Below are positions 23,199 through 33,182 of a stretch of DNA of 38,637 nucleotides, one piece after another. Numbering within the stretch: the first letter of the stretch is position 1; every line of letters starts with the position of its first letter. Location: contig NZ_JABFMU010000009.1 of NCBI RefSeq assembly GCF_013359695.1, forward strand, positions 1-38,637. The letters run 5' to 3'. This stretch comes from Pseudomonas sp. C2B4 (lineage in GTDB: Bacteria; Pseudomonadota; Gammaproteobacteria; Pseudomonadales; Pseudomonadaceae). The position numbers and the translations under genes are program-made. The notes beneath the pieces were generated by a model. It saw only the letters and a list, made by a program, of their open reading frames with translations, did no database searches and was not told the origin of the DNA.

Positions 23199-26100
23199 TC
23201 GCGGCCCTGATTCGCTGGTCAGTCGCCAACCGCTTTTTGGTACTGCTGGCGACGCTGTTCGTCACGGCCTGGGGCGTTTGGTCGGTGCAGAGCACCCCCA
23301 TCGATGCGCTGCCGGATCTGTCCGATGTGCAGGTTATCATTCGCACCCCGTATCCAGGCCAGGCACCGCAGATCGTCGAGAATCAGGTGACCTACCCGTT
23401 GGCCACCACCATGCTCTCGGTACCGGGAGCGAAAACCGTGCGCGGCTATTCCTTTTTCGGCGACAGCTTCGTGTACGTGCTGTTCGAAAACGGTACCGAT
23501 ATGTATTGGGCCCGCTCGCGAGTACTGGAGTACCTGAGCCAGATCCAAAGTCGCCTGCCCGCAAGTGCCAAACCGGCGTTGGGGCCAGATGCGACGGGGG
23601 TGGGCTGGATTTATCAGTACGCCCTGGTGGATCGCACGGGTGGACACGATCTGGCGCAGCTACGCGCGCTGCAGGACTGGTTTCTCAAGTTCGAGCTCAA
23701 GACCCTGCCCAATGTTGCGGAAGTGGCCACCGTGGGCGGCATGGTCAAGCAGTATCAGGTGCAGCTCGATCCGCTCAAACTGGCCAGCCAAGGCATCACC
23801 CAGGCGCAGGTCACCGAGGCGATTGGCAAGGCCAACCAGGAAACCGGTGGTGCGGTGCTGGAGATGGCGGAGACTGAGTTCATCGTGCGCGCTTCCGGTT
23901 ACCTGAAGACCCTCAATGACTTTCGTGCAATCCCGCTCAAGCTCGGTGCCGGTGGCGTGCCAGTGACCCTTGGCGATGTGGCCACGATCCAGCTGGGGCC
24001 GGAGATGCGTCGTGGCATCACCGAACTCGACGGTGAGGGTGAAACCGTCGGCGGCGTGGTGATTCTGCGCAGCGGCAAGAATGCCAGCGAGACCATCGCA
24101 GCAGTCAAAACCAAGCTCGACGAGTTGAAGAAAAGCCTGCCGGCTGGGGTGGAAATCGTCACCACCTACGATCGCAGCAAGCTGATCGACCGCGCCGTGG
24201 AAAACCTCAGTCACAAGCTGCTCGAAGAGTTCATCGTCGTCGCCTTGGTCTGCGGGATATTTCTTTGGCATCTGCGCTCATCCCTGGTGGCCATTATCTC
24301 GCTGCCGGTCGGGGTACTGATGGCCTTCATCGTCATGCGCTACCAGGGAATTAACGCCAACATCATGTCCCTCGGTGGGATTGCCATCGCCATCGGCGCC
24401 ATGGTCGATGCCGCGGTGGTGATGATCGAGAACGCTCACAAGAAGATCGAGGCCTGGCACGTGGCCCACCCCGGGGAAGAGCTCAAGGGCGAACATCACT
24501 GGCATGTAATGACCGAAGCGGCGGCCGAGGTGGGTCCGGCACTGTTCTTCTGCCTGTTGATCATCACGCTGTCGTTCATCCCGGTGTTCACTTTGGAGGC
24601 GCAAGAGGGACGGCTGTTCGGTCCGCTGGCTTTCACCAAGACCTATGCCATGGCCGCGGCGGCCGCGTTGTCGGTGACCCTGGTGCCTGTATTGATGGGT
24701 TACTGGATTCGTGGACGGATTCCCAATGAGGAACAGAACCCGCTGAACCGCTGGCTGATCAGGCTCTATCAACCCGCCCTGGACGCGGTGCTGCGTCGAC
24801 CCAAAGTCACCATGCTGGCCGCACTGCTGGTGTTCCTCAGCGCGCTATGGCCCATGTCCCGATTAGGGGGCGAGTTCCTGCCGCCGCTGGATGAGGGCGA
24901 CCTGCTCTACATGCCTTCGGCTCTGCCAGGGTTGTCGGCGCAGAAAGCCGCGCAGCTGCTGCAACAGACTGACCGCCTGATCAAGACTGTCCCCGAAGTC
25001 GAACATGTCTTCGGCAAGGCTGGCCGCGCCGAAACCGCCACCGACCCGGCGCCACTGGAGATGTTCGAGACCACCATTCAGTTCAAGCCGCGTGAGCAAT
25101 GGCGACCCGGCCTGACCCAGGAGAAGCTGGTGGAAGAACTGGATCGGGTGGTCCGCGTGCCGGGGTTGACCAATATCTGGATCCCGCCGATTCGCAACCG
25201 CATCGACATGCTCGCCACCGGGATCAAGAGCCCGATCGGCGTGAAAATTGCCGGTAGCAACCTGACGGACATCGACGCGGCCACTCAGGCGGTCGAGCGC
25301 GTGGCCAAGGACGTGCCTGGGGTCAGTTCGGCCCTGGCCGAACGCCTGACCGGGGGACGCTATATCGACGTCGATATCGACCGCAAAACTGCTGCTCGCT
25401 ATGGGTTGAATATCGATGACGTGCAGTCCATCGTCGCCGGCGCCATCGGCGGTGAAAATGTCGGGGAAACCATTGAGGGGCTGGCACGCTTCCCGATCAA
25501 TGTGCGATATCCGCGTGAGTGGCGTGATTCGCTCGGCGCCCTGGAGCAATTACCAATCTACACCCCACTGGGCAGCCAGATCACCTTGGGCACGGTGGCG
25601 AAGATCAAGGTCAGCGACGGCCCGCCGATGCTCAAGAGCGAGAACGCGAGGCCTTCCGGCTGGGTGTACATCGATGTACGCGGGCGGGATATAGCCTCGG
25701 TGGTCGCCGACCTGCGCCGGGTCGTCAGTGAGCAGGTCAAGTTGCAGCCAGGCATGAGCCTGAGCTACTCGGGGCAGTTCGAATTTCTTGAACGAGCCAA
25801 TGCACGGCTCAAGCTGGTGGTGCCGGCCACGCTGCTGATCATTTTCATCCTGCTCTACTTGACCTTTGCTCGCTTCGACGAGGCCTTGCTGATCATGGCC
25901 ACGTTGCCATTCGCTCTCACCGGCGGAGCGTGGTTCCTCTATCTGCTGGGCTTCAACTTGTCGGTGGCCACCGGTGTCGGCTTTATCGCCCTGGCCGGTG
26001 TATCAGCTGAATTTGGGGTGATCATGCTGCTCTACCTGAAGAACGCCTGGGCCGAACGTGAAGACCTTGGTGACAGCACCGAGCGCGGGCTGGTCGCCGC

Positions 26101-26353
26101 GATTCGCGAAGGTGCAGTGCTGCGCGTTCGACCCAAGGCGATGACTGTCGCCGTGATCATCGCCGGCCTATTGCCGATACTCTGGGGTAGTGGCACCGGT
26201 AGCGAAGTCATGAGTCGCATCGCCGCGCCGATGGTCGGCGGCATGGTCACTGCTCCCTTGTTATCCCTGTTCGTTATTCCGGCGGCCTACCGTTTGATGC
26301 GTCGTCGGCACCTTCCCGTTGTATCCACCAACCCTCAAGGAAAAGTCGTATGA
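23195..26353 (+). CDS. cusA: CusA RND Cu(I)/Ag(I) efflux pump
   Basis: The 1052-aa inner-membrane pump has the RND layout of twelve helices and two large periplasmic loops. The copper-binding methionines fall exactly at Met573 ([10 protein letters not shown]), Met623 ([10 protein letters not shown]) and Met672 ([10 protein letters not shown]), the same numbers as in E. coli CusA. The proton-relay Asp405 is in [16 protein letters not shown]. These show Cu(I)/Ag(I) specificity rather than Co/Zn/Cd. It overlaps cusB and cusF by 4 nt, so the proteins are made in step. The full length shows no damage. Confidence 0.97.
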   Translation: MIAALIRWSVANRFLVLLATLFVTAWGVWSVQSTPIDALPDLSDVQVIIRTPYPGQAPQIVENQVTYPLATTMLSVPGAKTVRGYSFFGDSFVYVLFENGTDMYWARSRVLEYLSQIQSRLPASAKPALGPDATGVGWIYQYALVDRTGGHDLAQLRALQDWFLKFELKTLPNVAEVATVGGMVKQYQVQLDPLKLASQGITQAQVTEAIGKANQETGGAVLEMAETEFIVRASGYLKTLNDFRAIPLKLGAGGVPVTLGDVATIQLGPEMRRGITELDGEGETVGGVVILRSGKNASETIAAVKTKLDELKKSLPAGVEIVTTYDRSKLIDRAVENLSHKLLEEFIVVALVCGIFLWHLRSSLVAIISLPVGVLMAFIVMRYQGINANIMSLGGIAIAIGAMVDAAVVMIENAHKKIEAWHVAHPGEELKGEHHWHVMTEAAAEVGPALFFCLLIITLSFIPVFTLEAQEGRLFGPLAFTKTYAMAAAAALSVTLVPVLMGYWIRGRIPNEEQNPLNRWLIRLYQPALDAVLRRPKVTMLAALLVFLSALWPMSRLGGEFLPPLDEGDLLYMPSALPGLSAQKAAQLLQQTDRLIKTVPEVEHVFGKAGRAETATDPAPLEMFETTIQFKPREQWRPGLTQEKLVEELDRVVRVPGLTNIWIPPIRNRIDMLATGIKSPIGVKIAGSNLTDIDAATQAVERVAKDVPGVSSALAERLTGGRYIDVDIDRKTAARYGLNIDDVQSIVAGAIGGENVGETIEGLARFPINVRYPREWRDSLGALEQLPIYTPLGSQITLGTVAKIKVSDGPPMLKSENARPSGWVYIDVRGRDIASVVADLRRVVSEQVKLQPGMSLSYSGQFEFLERANARLKLVVPATLLIIFILLYLTFARFDEALLIMATLPFALTGGAWFLYLLGFNLSVATGVGFIALAGVSAEFGVIMLLYLKNAWAEREDLGDSTERGLVAAIREGAVLRVRPKAMTVAVIIAGLLPILWGSGTGSEVMSRIAAPMVGGMVTAPLLSLFVIPAAYRLMRRRHLPVVSTNPQGKVV

Positions 26354-26712
26354 AACTGACCCTGATCGCTGTTGCAAGCACCGTTGTCGCACTGTCTCTT
26401 TCCGCCCAGGCAGAGAACATGCCGGGTATGAAGATGGACGCTATGCCCATGGAAGGCATGCAGATGAAGCAGGAGACCAAGCAGGCTCCAGTGGCCAAAG
26501 CGGAGGGCACGATCAAGGCCATCGACACCACGAAACATACAGTGACTATCGCCCATGGCGCCGTACCGGCTGTGCAGTGGCCAGCCATGACCATGGCATT
26601 CAACGCTACAACCAAACAACTGGCAGGCCTGAAGGCTGGGGATCAAGTAGCGTTTGAGTTTCGTGCCGAGGGCATGGGGGCCACCATCGTGTCGATCAAG
26701 ACGCTCAAGTAA
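26350..26712 (+). CDS. cusF: CusF periplasmic Cu(I)/Ag(I) chaperone
   Basis: The 120-aa protein has a signal peptide ([19 protein letters not shown]), a Met-rich linker ([17 protein letters not shown]) and the CusF OB fold. Ligands His69, Trp77, Met80 and Met82 are all present ([19 protein letters not shown]). It carries Cu(I) to CusB and CusA. The 4-nt overlap with cusA makes it the last gene of the unit. Both this free protein and the CusB-fused domain exist, so there are two carriers in series. Confidence 0.95.
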   Translation: MKLTLIAVASTVVALSLSAQAENMPGMKMDAMPMEGMQMKQETKQAPVAKAEGTIKAIDTTKHTVTIAHGAVPAVQWPAMTMAFNATTKQLAGLKAGDQVAFEFRAEGMGATIVSIKTLK

Positions 26713-27111
26713 CAATGGCATGGGTGGCTGGTTCGACCTTCGCAAGCTGATACCGGACCAGCTATCCACCATTCATGGCGGACCACACCATAGACGCCCT
26801 GTGTTACCAGCTTCCCTTCCAGACCTGTGCGGTAAACCTGCACTCCTCCAGTCACGTCAACTGTGTGGAACAACAAAACGGTAGGAGCCCCCGGAAGCAA
26901 TGAGCACCATGATTAGCCCCCCAGTGCCCGTAGTGTATGGTGAAGTCACTCATGGCCGGATGAATTCTTAGACTGCTGCAGTGAAATGGCATCTCATGCT
27001 TGAAAGCCTAGGGAATCGGGATGGCGACTCTCCAAAAGCGCCACCTCCCAAGGAGCAACAGCCCATATCGCCCGGGGCGGGAAACAGAGACGGCAGACGT
27101 GAACCAGACTG
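26713..27111. other. Intergenic region after cusF; weak minus-strand frame
   Basis: A minus-strand frame (26643-26900) reads FHTVDVTGGVQVYRTGLEGK and LVTQGVYGVVRHEW, protein-like but without a family I can name, and its tail runs into cusF. A 22-codon plus frame starts at 26899. I cannot support either as a gene. No terminator is clear. Confidence 0.35.
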
Positions 27112-27381
27112 CTATTGGGCCTTGCTATCGCCCTTCGGAGGCTCAGTGCCCATGTGTTGGTTCATGTTCTCCATCATGGCATTGCAGTTTTTCATCATCT
27201 TGGACATCTCCTGCATGTCCATCATCGGCATATGGTTGCCGTCCATTATGTGCATGTCCTCACCCTTTTCAGTCTCGGAACTGCCTTGGGCGGGGGCTTT
27301 GGTCTGTTCGGCAAATCCCGTGGCAACAGCTCCAAGGGCTATGAAGGTAGCAAGGGCGGTGTGGGTAATGGCGTTGCGCAT
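27112..27381 (-). CDS. Met/His-rich periplasmic protein (89 aa)
   Basis: After a signal peptide (ALATFIALGAVATGFAEQ) the mature protein carries MHIMDGNHMPMMDMQEMSKM and MKNCNAMMENMNQHMGTEPP. Many Met and several His residues and one Cys suit binding of Cu(I) or Ag(I) in the periplasm. ATG 27381 has AGGAG seven bases upstream. Small Met-rich proteins of this form are often next to cop and cus genes and have no agreed name. It stands alone on the minus strand; a short palindrome (GGTTA-CGAT-TAACC, 27486-27499) lies upstream. Confidence 0.75.
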   Translation of the reverse strand: MRNAITHTALATFIALGAVATGFAEQTKAPAQGSSETEKGEDMHIMDGNHMPMMDMQEMSKMMKNCNAMMENMNQHMGTEPPKGDSKAQ

Positions 27382-27681
27382 GGCGGCTCTCCTCATCTAC
27401 TACCTTGGTTTCTGGCAGGTGCCGGCAAGAGACTGCTGATTTGCCAGAAGGTAAGGACAGTGGCAGCTGTAGAGGGGCGTACGTAGGTTACGATTAACCA
27501 ATGACCGCCCCTTTTATTATTCTGGACCTTGCCGCTGGGGTAAGGTCAAGCGTCGTTGTGCTCATGCCCAGCTCAATAGCAATGAGCCGTTAAGCTGAAG
27601 CACCCAACACTGGCTACTTTCTCAGTCGCCTCGGTGTTCAACTTGGTGCGACGCGGTAACCATTTTACCCTCGAGGGCCCT

Positions 27682-27741
27682 TGTGACAAACCTACTTAAT
27701 CTGTGACAAAGCTAGATATCTTGCGACAAACCTAACTGTTT
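27682..27741. repeat. Three TGTGACAAA-type repeats at 20-bp steps
   Basis: TGTGACAAACCTACTTAATC, TGTGACAAAGCTAGATATCT and TGCGACAAACCTAACTGTTT start at 27682, 27702 and 27722. GACAAA is constant and the first and third share CCTA. The third unit overlaps the copD stop codon. The 20-bp step is about two helix turns. Confidence 0.7.
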
Positions 27742-28676
27742 AGAGACACCATATCCATCTCTGGGCTCAAGGTTCCAAGCCAAGCGACAAGGCACACTAT
27801 GATTATTGCCACTGAGAACTCCAGGGCCATACTGCGCCGCAAAGCATTAATGGCACCAGTGTACTCTCCGCTCTGGATCGATCGCGCTAAAAGTGGGCTC
27901 AAGTGAAAACGGTTCATCGTGGCTAATACGAGCATCGCTGCAAATAGTAAAATTTTCAAACAAAGCAGCACGCCATAAGTGCTAAACACCACACCATCGA
28001 ATGTTGGGCCTACAATGAACAGATAATTCACTACGCCGGAGATACCTAGGCTCACTACGATCAATGCACCCGCTGACTCAAAGCCGGTAAGCACTCGAGA
28101 GAGAATTCGCACCTCTTGTTCGCCATTCAGTATCTTCGTACGCAGCAATAAAGCGAATGCCGCCAGGGCGCCGAGCCAGCCTCCTGCTGCCAACAGGTGG
28201 AAGATGTCGCTGGCGAAATGCATGTAACGCTTATTGCCTTCGTCCATAGCGCCATGCCCAGTCCAAGCGAGGGTGGCTAACGCGACGGCACCGCACAAGG
28301 TAACTACCCACAAACTGAGGGTCGGAAAGCGTTTGTTTAGCGTCAAGCTGATACCCGCTAAAACAAGGGCAGCTATGCGGACCATCCACATGAGCCCGAC
28401 ATCGGTCCCCATAAGCACCATTTCGAAGATATGGCGCTGAAGCTCCATAAATTCGGAAACACCACTCATTGCCTTGGCAAGTAACAACATGGCCGCGAGT
28501 GACAGAAGTACGCCAACAACGACTGTGCCGAAAACTAGCGACTCAAAGTTCAAGACGGCGCCGGATATTCGCTCTTTTCCCCTGAGGCTGTACAAACCAA
28601 AAATGGCCAATCCGAACAACAGCATGAGGTCCATGTAAAGAACGAAGCGAACGGCGATATTGATTGAGTCGCTCAT
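27732..28676 (-). CDS. copD: CopD copper-resistance inner-membrane protein
   Basis: The 314-aa protein has eight predicted membrane helices. The CopD domain spans about residues 190-300, with [20 protein letters not shown] and [20 protein letters not shown] before [12 protein letters not shown]. Conserved His residues occur in [34 protein letters not shown] and the NRFHL segment. CopD acts with CopC to move copper across or sense it at the inner membrane. It starts 3 bp after copC ends, so the two are one unit. Confidence 0.93.
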   Translation of the reverse strand: MSDSINIAVRFVLYMDLMLLFGLAIFGLYSLRGKERISGAVLNFESLVFGTVVVGVLLSLAAMLLLAKAMSGVSEFMELQRHIFEMVLMGTDVGLMWMVRIAALVLAGISLTLNKRFPTLSLWVVTLCGAVALATLAWTGHGAMDEGNKRYMHFASDIFHLLAAGGWLGALAAFALLLRTKILNGEQEVRILSRVLTGFESAGALIVVSLGISGVVNYLFIVGPTFDGVVFSTYGVLLCLKILLFAAMLVLATMNRFHLSPLLARSIQSGEYTGAINALRRSMALEFSVAIIIVCLVAWLGTLSPEMDMVSLNS

Positions 28677-28679
28677 GGA

Positions 28680-29063
28680 TCATTTCACTTTAAAAACAAG
28701 GTTGCCTGTTACTGGGTGAGTGTCTGAAGAGACTGCCCGCCATTCAACCTTGTAGGTACCAGTGGTGAGTGGAGCGGAGGGAGTGATGACCATCGTTTTC
28801 GGATCGTCGCTGCCGGAGACACCCGCTTTAACAGCCATTGGAGAGTTTGGCATGCCCGGCATGTCGGTCATGATCAACTTCGCACCGGAGAACTGGGTCG
28901 CGAGGTTTTCCGAGAAATGCAGTTCAATTTTGGAAGGTGCTGCGGAGGTCGAACCTTCCGAAGGGGTAGCGGACACGAGCTTTGGATGTGCTTGGGCCAT
29001 AGCGCTCAATAGCAAACCAGCGGTAAGTGCAGCAGCTACGGTAGTAGTTTTAAAGAAAGACAT
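28680..29063 (-). CDS. copC: CopC periplasmic copper-binding protein
   Basis: The 127-aa protein has a signal peptide ending MAQA, leaving His as the first mature residue (AHPKLVSATPSEGS). This His is the Cu(II) ligand of CopC. A Met-rich loop (MTDMPGMPNSPM) suits Cu(I), and DTHPVTGNLVFKV closes the beta barrel with the second His. It is the first gene of copCD on the minus strand. A candidate CopR box lies 198 bp upstream (29261-29276). Confidence 0.95.
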   Translation of the reverse strand: MSFFKTTTVAAALTAGLLLSAMAQAHPKLVSATPSEGSTSAAPSKIELHFSENLATQFSGAKLIMTDMPGMPNSPMAVKAGVSGSDDPKTMVITPSAPLTTGTYKVEWRAVSSDTHPVTGNLVFKVK

Positions 29064-29487
29064 GCAGGGCTCCTCACAGCAGAAGCTGTTGGTTTGAGGT
29101 TTGGTGGGGAAGTTCTAGTTTTTATTTCTCGATGCTGGTTAAAACCACTGGCAAATACCAAGCGAATACCGCGTCCTGATATGCACTGAACCCAGGTAAT
29201 GGATCAAGGTAACCACGTCATTGAGCCAGGACACGATGCCACATGACCGCCGACGGTTCGATTACAATTCAGTAAGCTTCGCGGCTGCTCTCTGGTCCAA
29301 CGCTGAGGGCAGGCAATGCGGTTTTTCACGTGCACGATCAGGGTTTCGTTGACTTTCTGACGGAGCTCTCAGCCCCTAGACGGCTCACTCCTTCTAGGAG
29401 AAGCAAGGGGGGGCAATCTTTGTTCCAATGAGGCGTTTTGCTTACCTGTGGTGAGTGCCTATGTCCTCTACCTATGCGTTTCCGGAT
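29064..29487. other. Intergenic region between copC and copS
   Basis: No gene is supported in these 424 bp. The one structured site is the CopR-like box at 29261-29276. CopS stops just beyond, so this is the promoter region of copCD on the minus strand. Confidence 0.5.
29261..29276 (-). promoter_or_regulatory. Candidate CopR box before copCD
   Basis: Read on the minus strand the site is CTTACTGAATTGTAAT, which differs from CTGACA-N5-GTAAT at two places. Its direction and place suit control of copCD. Confidence 0.45.
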
Positions 29488-30876
29488 TTACGCATGTTCC
29501 AGTCCGGAGCTAGGGAGCTCCATATGAAACGAGGTTTCCCCATTGAATGAAGTGCACCAGATCCTGCCTTCATGAGCTTCGATAATGGACCGGGTTATGG
29601 CTAATCCCAGCCCTGCGTTACTTGGACTTCCTTCGCGCCGTGCGGGGTCAGCGCGATAGAATCGATCGAAGAGCTTTTCAAGGTGCTCGGGGGCAATGGT
29701 CTCCCCTGGGTTTTCCACCGTCACGATTGCTTTCTTCAGATCCTGGCGGATATCCACGCTGATGGTTTGTCCCTCCGGGGTATAGCGCAGGGCATTCGAA
29801 AGCAGGTTCGAGATGGCTCTGTGCAGCATCAGCACATCGCCTCGGACACTGCCTCGGCCTGAAACCGTGAGGCTGATACCGCGCTCGTCGGCTAGCAGGC
29901 GGTAGTACTCCAGCAACTTTTCCACTACCTCCAATAGGTCTATTGGTTTGTCCTCATGCGTCATCAGACCATTGTCAGATTTCGCCAGAAAAAGCATGTC
30001 ATCGATCATTCGCGCCATACGCTTCAAGTCATCGAGATTTGAGTACAGATTGTCTTCATAGTCCTCGATGTCCCGTTTTCTGGAGAGGACCACTTCCGTA
30101 TGAGTCATCAGATTGCTGACCGGTGTACGCAGTTCGTGAGCAATGTCCGCAGAAAAATTTGATAGCCGGACAAAAGCATCATCCAGTCGGGACAACATCG
30201 CGTTGAACGAAGAGACCAATTGTTGAAGCTCTTTGGGAACGGGCGCTAATGGAATGCGCTCTTTGAGTGATTTAGCCGACATCGAAGCCGCGACCCTGGT
30301 CACCTGATGAATTGGACGCATACCACTGCTTGCAACCATCCATCCCAACCCCGCACTGACGAGCGCACTGATTACCAAGCCTATCCAGAACCAGCGCTGA
30401 AGCGTCGTGAAGAAGGACATATGCTGAGTGACATCAAAGATCAAGATGACCGTAAATGGCTTCTCCTGGCCTGTAACCATCGCTTCCGCCGTCATCCCGC
30501 GGAACATTTGCTCCTGTTCCTGCCACTCCCACACATTGCTGTTTGACGTCGTGCGAAACTGTTGTGGAACGTTGATTGGTCTTGGATCAGCGAAAAGCAG
30601 CGTTCCTTCACTGTCCAGGATGATGGCTGTCAAATCACGGTGGGCCCCGAGCAAAGCCTGTAACTCGGGCTTTATCTCGTTGAATTGATCGACGCTGGTC
30701 AGATCTCCCAGGATTCGCTGAGTGGATTCGAGCTTTTCGGTCAGGGCCTGCTGATCCAGCATTTTGAAATGATGCTGGCTGAGGTGGTTGAAGCTGAGCC
30801 CGGCGACAGTGAGGACGGCCGTCACCGCAAGCATGAACATCAGGCTCATGCGCGTCGTTAGGGATAGACGGTTCAT
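29488..30876 (-). CDS. copS: CopS copper-sensing histidine kinase
   Basis: The 462-aa kinase has two membrane helices (about 11-31 and 164-184) around a periplasmic sensor. HAMP, the H-box ([20 protein letters not shown]) and the ATPase motifs (N-box [15 protein letters not shown]-boxes [20 protein letters not shown] and SNAGLGLAI) follow. It phosphorylates CopR when periplasmic copper or silver rises. It matches the CusS/IrlB-type heavy-metal sensor kinases. The start overlaps the end of copR by 4 nt, so both are co-translated. Confidence 0.93.
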   Translation of the reverse strand: MNRLSLTTRMSLMFMLAVTAVLTVAGLSFNHLSQHHFKMLDQQALTEKLESTQRILGDLTSVDQFNEIKPELQALLGAHRDLTAIILDSEGTLLFADPRPINVPQQFRTTSNSNVWEWQEQEQMFRGMTAEAMVTGQEKPFTVILIFDVTQHMSFFTTLQRWFWIGLVISALVSAGLGWMVASSGMRPIHQVTRVAASMSAKSLKERIPLAPVPKELQQLVSSFNAMLSRLDDAFVRLSNFSADIAHELRTPVSNLMTHTEVVLSRKRDIEDYEDNLYSNLDDLKRMARMIDDMLFLAKSDNGLMTHEDKPIDLLEVVEKLLEYYRLLADERGISLTVSGRGSVRGDVLMLHRAISNLLSNALRYTPEGQTISVDIRQDLKKAIVTVENPGETIAPEHLEKLFDRFYRADPARREGSPSNAGLGLAITRSIIEAHEGRIWCTSFNGETSFHMELPSSGLEHA

Positions 30877-31562
30877 TCCGAGTCTGAATCCGGTGAGTCG
30901 ATCATATAGCCCATACCACGTGCGGTGTGGATCAGCTTGACTTCAAAGTCGTCATCAATCTTCGCCCTGAGCCTTCTAACCGCGACCTCGATCACGTTGG
31001 TATCGCTGTCGAAGTTCATGTCCCAGACTTGCGAGGCGATGAGCGATTTTGGCAGCACTTCGCCCCGGCGGCGGAGCAGCAACTCCAATAGCGCAAATTC
31101 CTTGGCCGTAAGGTCTATGCGTTTACCTCCTCGAATGGCCCTGCGCTTGAGCAGGTCGACTTCAAGATCAGCCAGTTTCATGCTGGGTAGAGCGGGAGCA
31201 CTATTGCCGCGACGCAACAGCGTTCTGACCCGAGCCAGCAATTCAGAAAATGCGAAGGGTTTGATCAGGTAATCATCAGCGCCGGCTTCAAGTCCCTTGA
31301 CCCGATCTTCAACGCGGTCGCGGGCGGTCAGGAAAAGCACGGGGACATCTTTGCCGGAGGCGCGGACCTTCCGGAGTACTTCCCACCCGTCCATACCCGG
31401 CATCATGACGTCCAGAATCAGCAGGTCATACGCTTCGCTCAAGGCATGTTGAAGAGCCTCGGTACCATTGGTATAGCGATCCACGTTGAAGCCCGCCTCA
31501 GTGAGGCCTTGCTGCAAATAGATACCTATCTTTGGCTCGTCTTCCGCAACCAAAAGTCTCAT
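30873..31562 (-). CDS. copR: CopR OmpR-type response regulator
   Basis: The 229-aa protein has a receiver domain (VAEDEPKIG, phospho-acceptor Asp51 in [21 protein letters not shown], then [13 protein letters not shown]). A winged helix with [20 protein letters not shown] and [10 protein letters not shown] follows. ATG 31562 is chosen because MRLLVAEDE is the standard start; the frame to 31625 is an extension. It activates the cop and cus genes. A CopR box (31626-31641) lies 64 bp upstream, between copR and the divergent gene at 31771, so it probably controls both and itself. Confidence 0.94.
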   Translation of the reverse strand: MRLLVAEDEPKIGIYLQQGLTEAGFNVDRYTNGTEALQHALSEAYDLLILDVMMPGMDGWEVLRKVRASGKDVPVLFLTARDRVEDRVKGLEAGADDYLIKPFAFSELLARVRTLLRRGNSAPALPSMKLADLEVDLLKRRAIRGGKRIDLTAKEFALLELLLRRRGEVLPKSLIASQVWDMNFDSDTNVIEVAVRRLRAKIDDDFEVKLIHTARGMGYMIDSPDSDSE

Positions 31563-31625
31563 GGGGGTGGCTCTCAAGTGATGATAGGTGTGAGTTTGCA
31601 ACGAATCCGTCCAGCCAACCAGCAA

Positions 31626-31641
31626 CTGACAGAAATGTAAT
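31626..31641. promoter_or_regulatory. CopR box in the copR / 31771 divergent region
   Basis: CTGACAGAAATGTAAT fits CTGACA-N5-GTAAT exactly, the CopR site as I recall it from P. aeruginosa. The same 16-mer recurs at 37054, with near copies at 32202 and 36682. Confidence 0.75.
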
Positions 31642-31770
31642 ATTGGGCTCAGGTAGATGTCAGCGAGCGTTGTCTAGGGTTCGAGCATGAGCACTTTGAA
31701 GTGTTCATCCGCCTCTCCAGTGAGCAAGGTCCTGTCGAGCCGGACAACATTCCTACGAAGGAGCGACCCA

Positions 31771-32121
31771 ATGAACTACCTCAAAACCTTGTTTTTGGCT
31801 GGCTCAATTCTGCTCTCGGCCTCGGTCTGGGCTGAAGGGGGTGGAGACCGAGTGATCGACCGCATAAGCACTATGCGAGACAAAGCCGAAGCCGTCCTGG
31901 TTCAGGCGGAAAAAGCCCCTGCTGGAAAGCGTGATGCGCACATGGCAGAGCACATAAAAATGCTCGGAGAAATTTTGGGCCAGCTGCATCAGGACCACCC
32001 CGATGCAGCAATGACACCCGTGCAGCACCTCGCCTGGATGGAAAAGCACGACAAAGTCGTTGATGACGTTTTGAACCAAATGCAACGTGAACACAAACTC
32101 ATGGTTTCAGAAAGTCAGTAA
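31771..32121 (+). CDS. PtrA-N-like periplasmic protein (116 aa)
   Basis: After a signal peptide (LKTLFLAGSILLSASVWAEG) the mature protein begins GGGDRVIDRISTMRDKAEAV, like the PtrA-type protein at 36826 (GGGDRTFARMEAAKKNAMEA). The rest is helical with many His and Met residues (HMAEHIKMLGEILGQLHQDH, PVQHLAWMEKHDK). ATG 31771 has GGAG upstream; the longer frame from 31687 is an extension. It is divergent from copRS across an exact CopR box. A copper-induced metal-binding role is likely but unproven. Confidence 0.75.
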   Translation: MNYLKTLFLAGSILLSASVWAEGGGDRVIDRISTMRDKAEAVLVQAEKAPAGKRDAHMAEHIKMLGEILGQLHQDHPDAAMTPVQHLAWMEKHDKVVDDVLNQMQREHKLMVSESQ

Positions 32122-32201
32122 TAGCGGCTCTATCTTGAAGCTTTACGCATTCAATCTAGATGAAATGGCGTTGTTTAGGCCCCGTACTTTATTTCAGAAA
32201 A

Positions 32202-32217
32202 CTGACAGAAATGTAGT
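32202..32217 (+). promoter_or_regulatory. CopR box before the cupredoxin gene
   Basis: CTGACAGAAATGTAGT differs at one base from the exact box. It lies about 75 bp before the start at 32293 and could drive cupredoxin, DUF2933 and the P1B ATPase together. Confidence 0.65.
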
Positions 32218-32292
32218 GTTCAGGTCAGTTAGCTGGCAGCTCCGTTTCCTTAACATAGCCAGCGCCTACTCATTCTCGTTCTTGAGGTCGTT

Positions 32293-32829
32293 ATGAAAGC
32301 TAAATTTGCCACACCGCTGATTGCTGTAATGGTTCTGCTCCTGGGAACTTCAGCCATGGCCAGCGTGGGCCATGGAAAAGATGACACTGGCCAACTGGGA
32401 GCGGCCGCCGACGTGAATCGCACCATTGAAGTGAGGATGGGCGACATCTTCTTCGAACCCCAAAACATCAGTGTCAAACCAGAAGAGACGGTTCGATTTG
32501 TCCTGCGCAATGAGGGCTCGCTGCTGCATGAGTTCAACATTGGTAAAGCTGCTGCCCATGCCGCCCACCAAAAAGAAATGGCAACCATGTTTCAAAACGG
32601 CACCCTTACTCCCAGTGGGCACGGGCAAGCAATGGCCGACATGGAGCACGGCAGCGGGGGTATGAAAATGGTTGGTATGGAACACAACGACCCGAACAGC
32701 GTTCTGATCGAGCCAGGCGCAACCAAAGAACTCATTTGGACCTTTTACAAAAGCACCAGTTTGGAGTTCGCCTGCAACGTTCCGGGGCACTACCAGTCGG
32801 GAATGGTTGGTCAGTTTGAGGTGAAGTAA
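32293..32829 (+). CDS. Cupredoxin (plastocyanin/azurin-type, CopI-like)
   Basis: The 178-aa protein has a signal peptide (LIAVMVLLLGTSAMA) and a cupredoxin fold with a type 1 copper site of His79 (LLHEFNIG), Cys161, His166 and Met171 (FACNVPGHYQSGM). A long loop (residues 85-135) is rich in Met and His: HAAHQKEMATMFQ, GHGQAMADMEHGSGGMKMVG. It can bind and transfer copper in the periplasm and may act as an electron carrier. It resembles CopI-type proteins of copper clusters. It heads a unit with DUF2933 and the P-type ATPase. Confidence 0.88.
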   Translation: MKAKFATPLIAVMVLLLGTSAMASVGHGKDDTGQLGAAADVNRTIEVRMGDIFFEPQNISVKPEETVRFVLRNEGSLLHEFNIGKAAAHAAHQKEMATMFQNGTLTPSGHGQAMADMEHGSGGMKMVGMEHNDPNSVLIEPGATKELIWTFYKSTSLEFACNVPGHYQSGMVGQFEVK

Positions 32830-32925
32830 CAGAGACTTGATCAGTATCAAAGCCTTCAAACGAGCCTTGACTACTCTCAGTTGCAGACGTCGCAGCAACG
32901 TTGTCCGGACAATGGAGACCGCACC

Positions 32926-33180
32926 ATGCCTAACCATTCACATGTGTCTGAAAAAGTTCGTTCACCATTTTGGAGAAGTAAGGCCGGCGTGATACTGATT
33001 ATGCTGGTTGCAATCGGTGCGTTCTACCTGGTTCGGGAACACTTCGGCCATGTTTCGCCGTACCTGCCGTATCTGATTTTGTTGGTCTGTCCTGTGATGC
33101 ATTTTTTTGGGCACGGCCATGGCGGTCACAGCCGACATGGTCATCCGACAGAGACTCACAAAGATGAGAACGGGAGCTAG
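32926..33180 (+). CDS. DUF2933-family small membrane protein, second copy
   Basis: The 84-aa protein has one or two membrane segments ([20 protein letters not shown] and [20 protein letters not shown]), with CPVMHFF in the place of the family's CPLMMxF. The C-terminus is His-rich ([17 protein letters not shown]), ready to bind Cu or Ag. ATG 32926 follows GGAG. The ATPase starts 3 bp after the stop, so the two are coupled and may work together. Confidence 0.82.
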   Translation: MPNHSHVSEKVRSPFWRSKAGVILIMLVAIGAFYLVREHFGHVSPYLPYLILLVCPVMHFFGHGHGGHSRHGHPTETHKDENGS

Positions 33181-33182
33181 TC

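Noticed and set aside
24863..25549. 228-aa minus-strand frame
   Set aside because: Lies inside cusA, which is certain by its copper-site residues.
26643..26900. 85-aa minus-strand frame with LVTQGVYGVVRHEW
   Set aside because: Overlaps cusF, lacks a ribosome site, and the faint likeness to methyltransferase-type proteins covers too few residues.
27682..27741. Repeats as a replication origin
   Set aside because: Only three units, no A/T-rich stretch, no DnaA box and no rep gene near.
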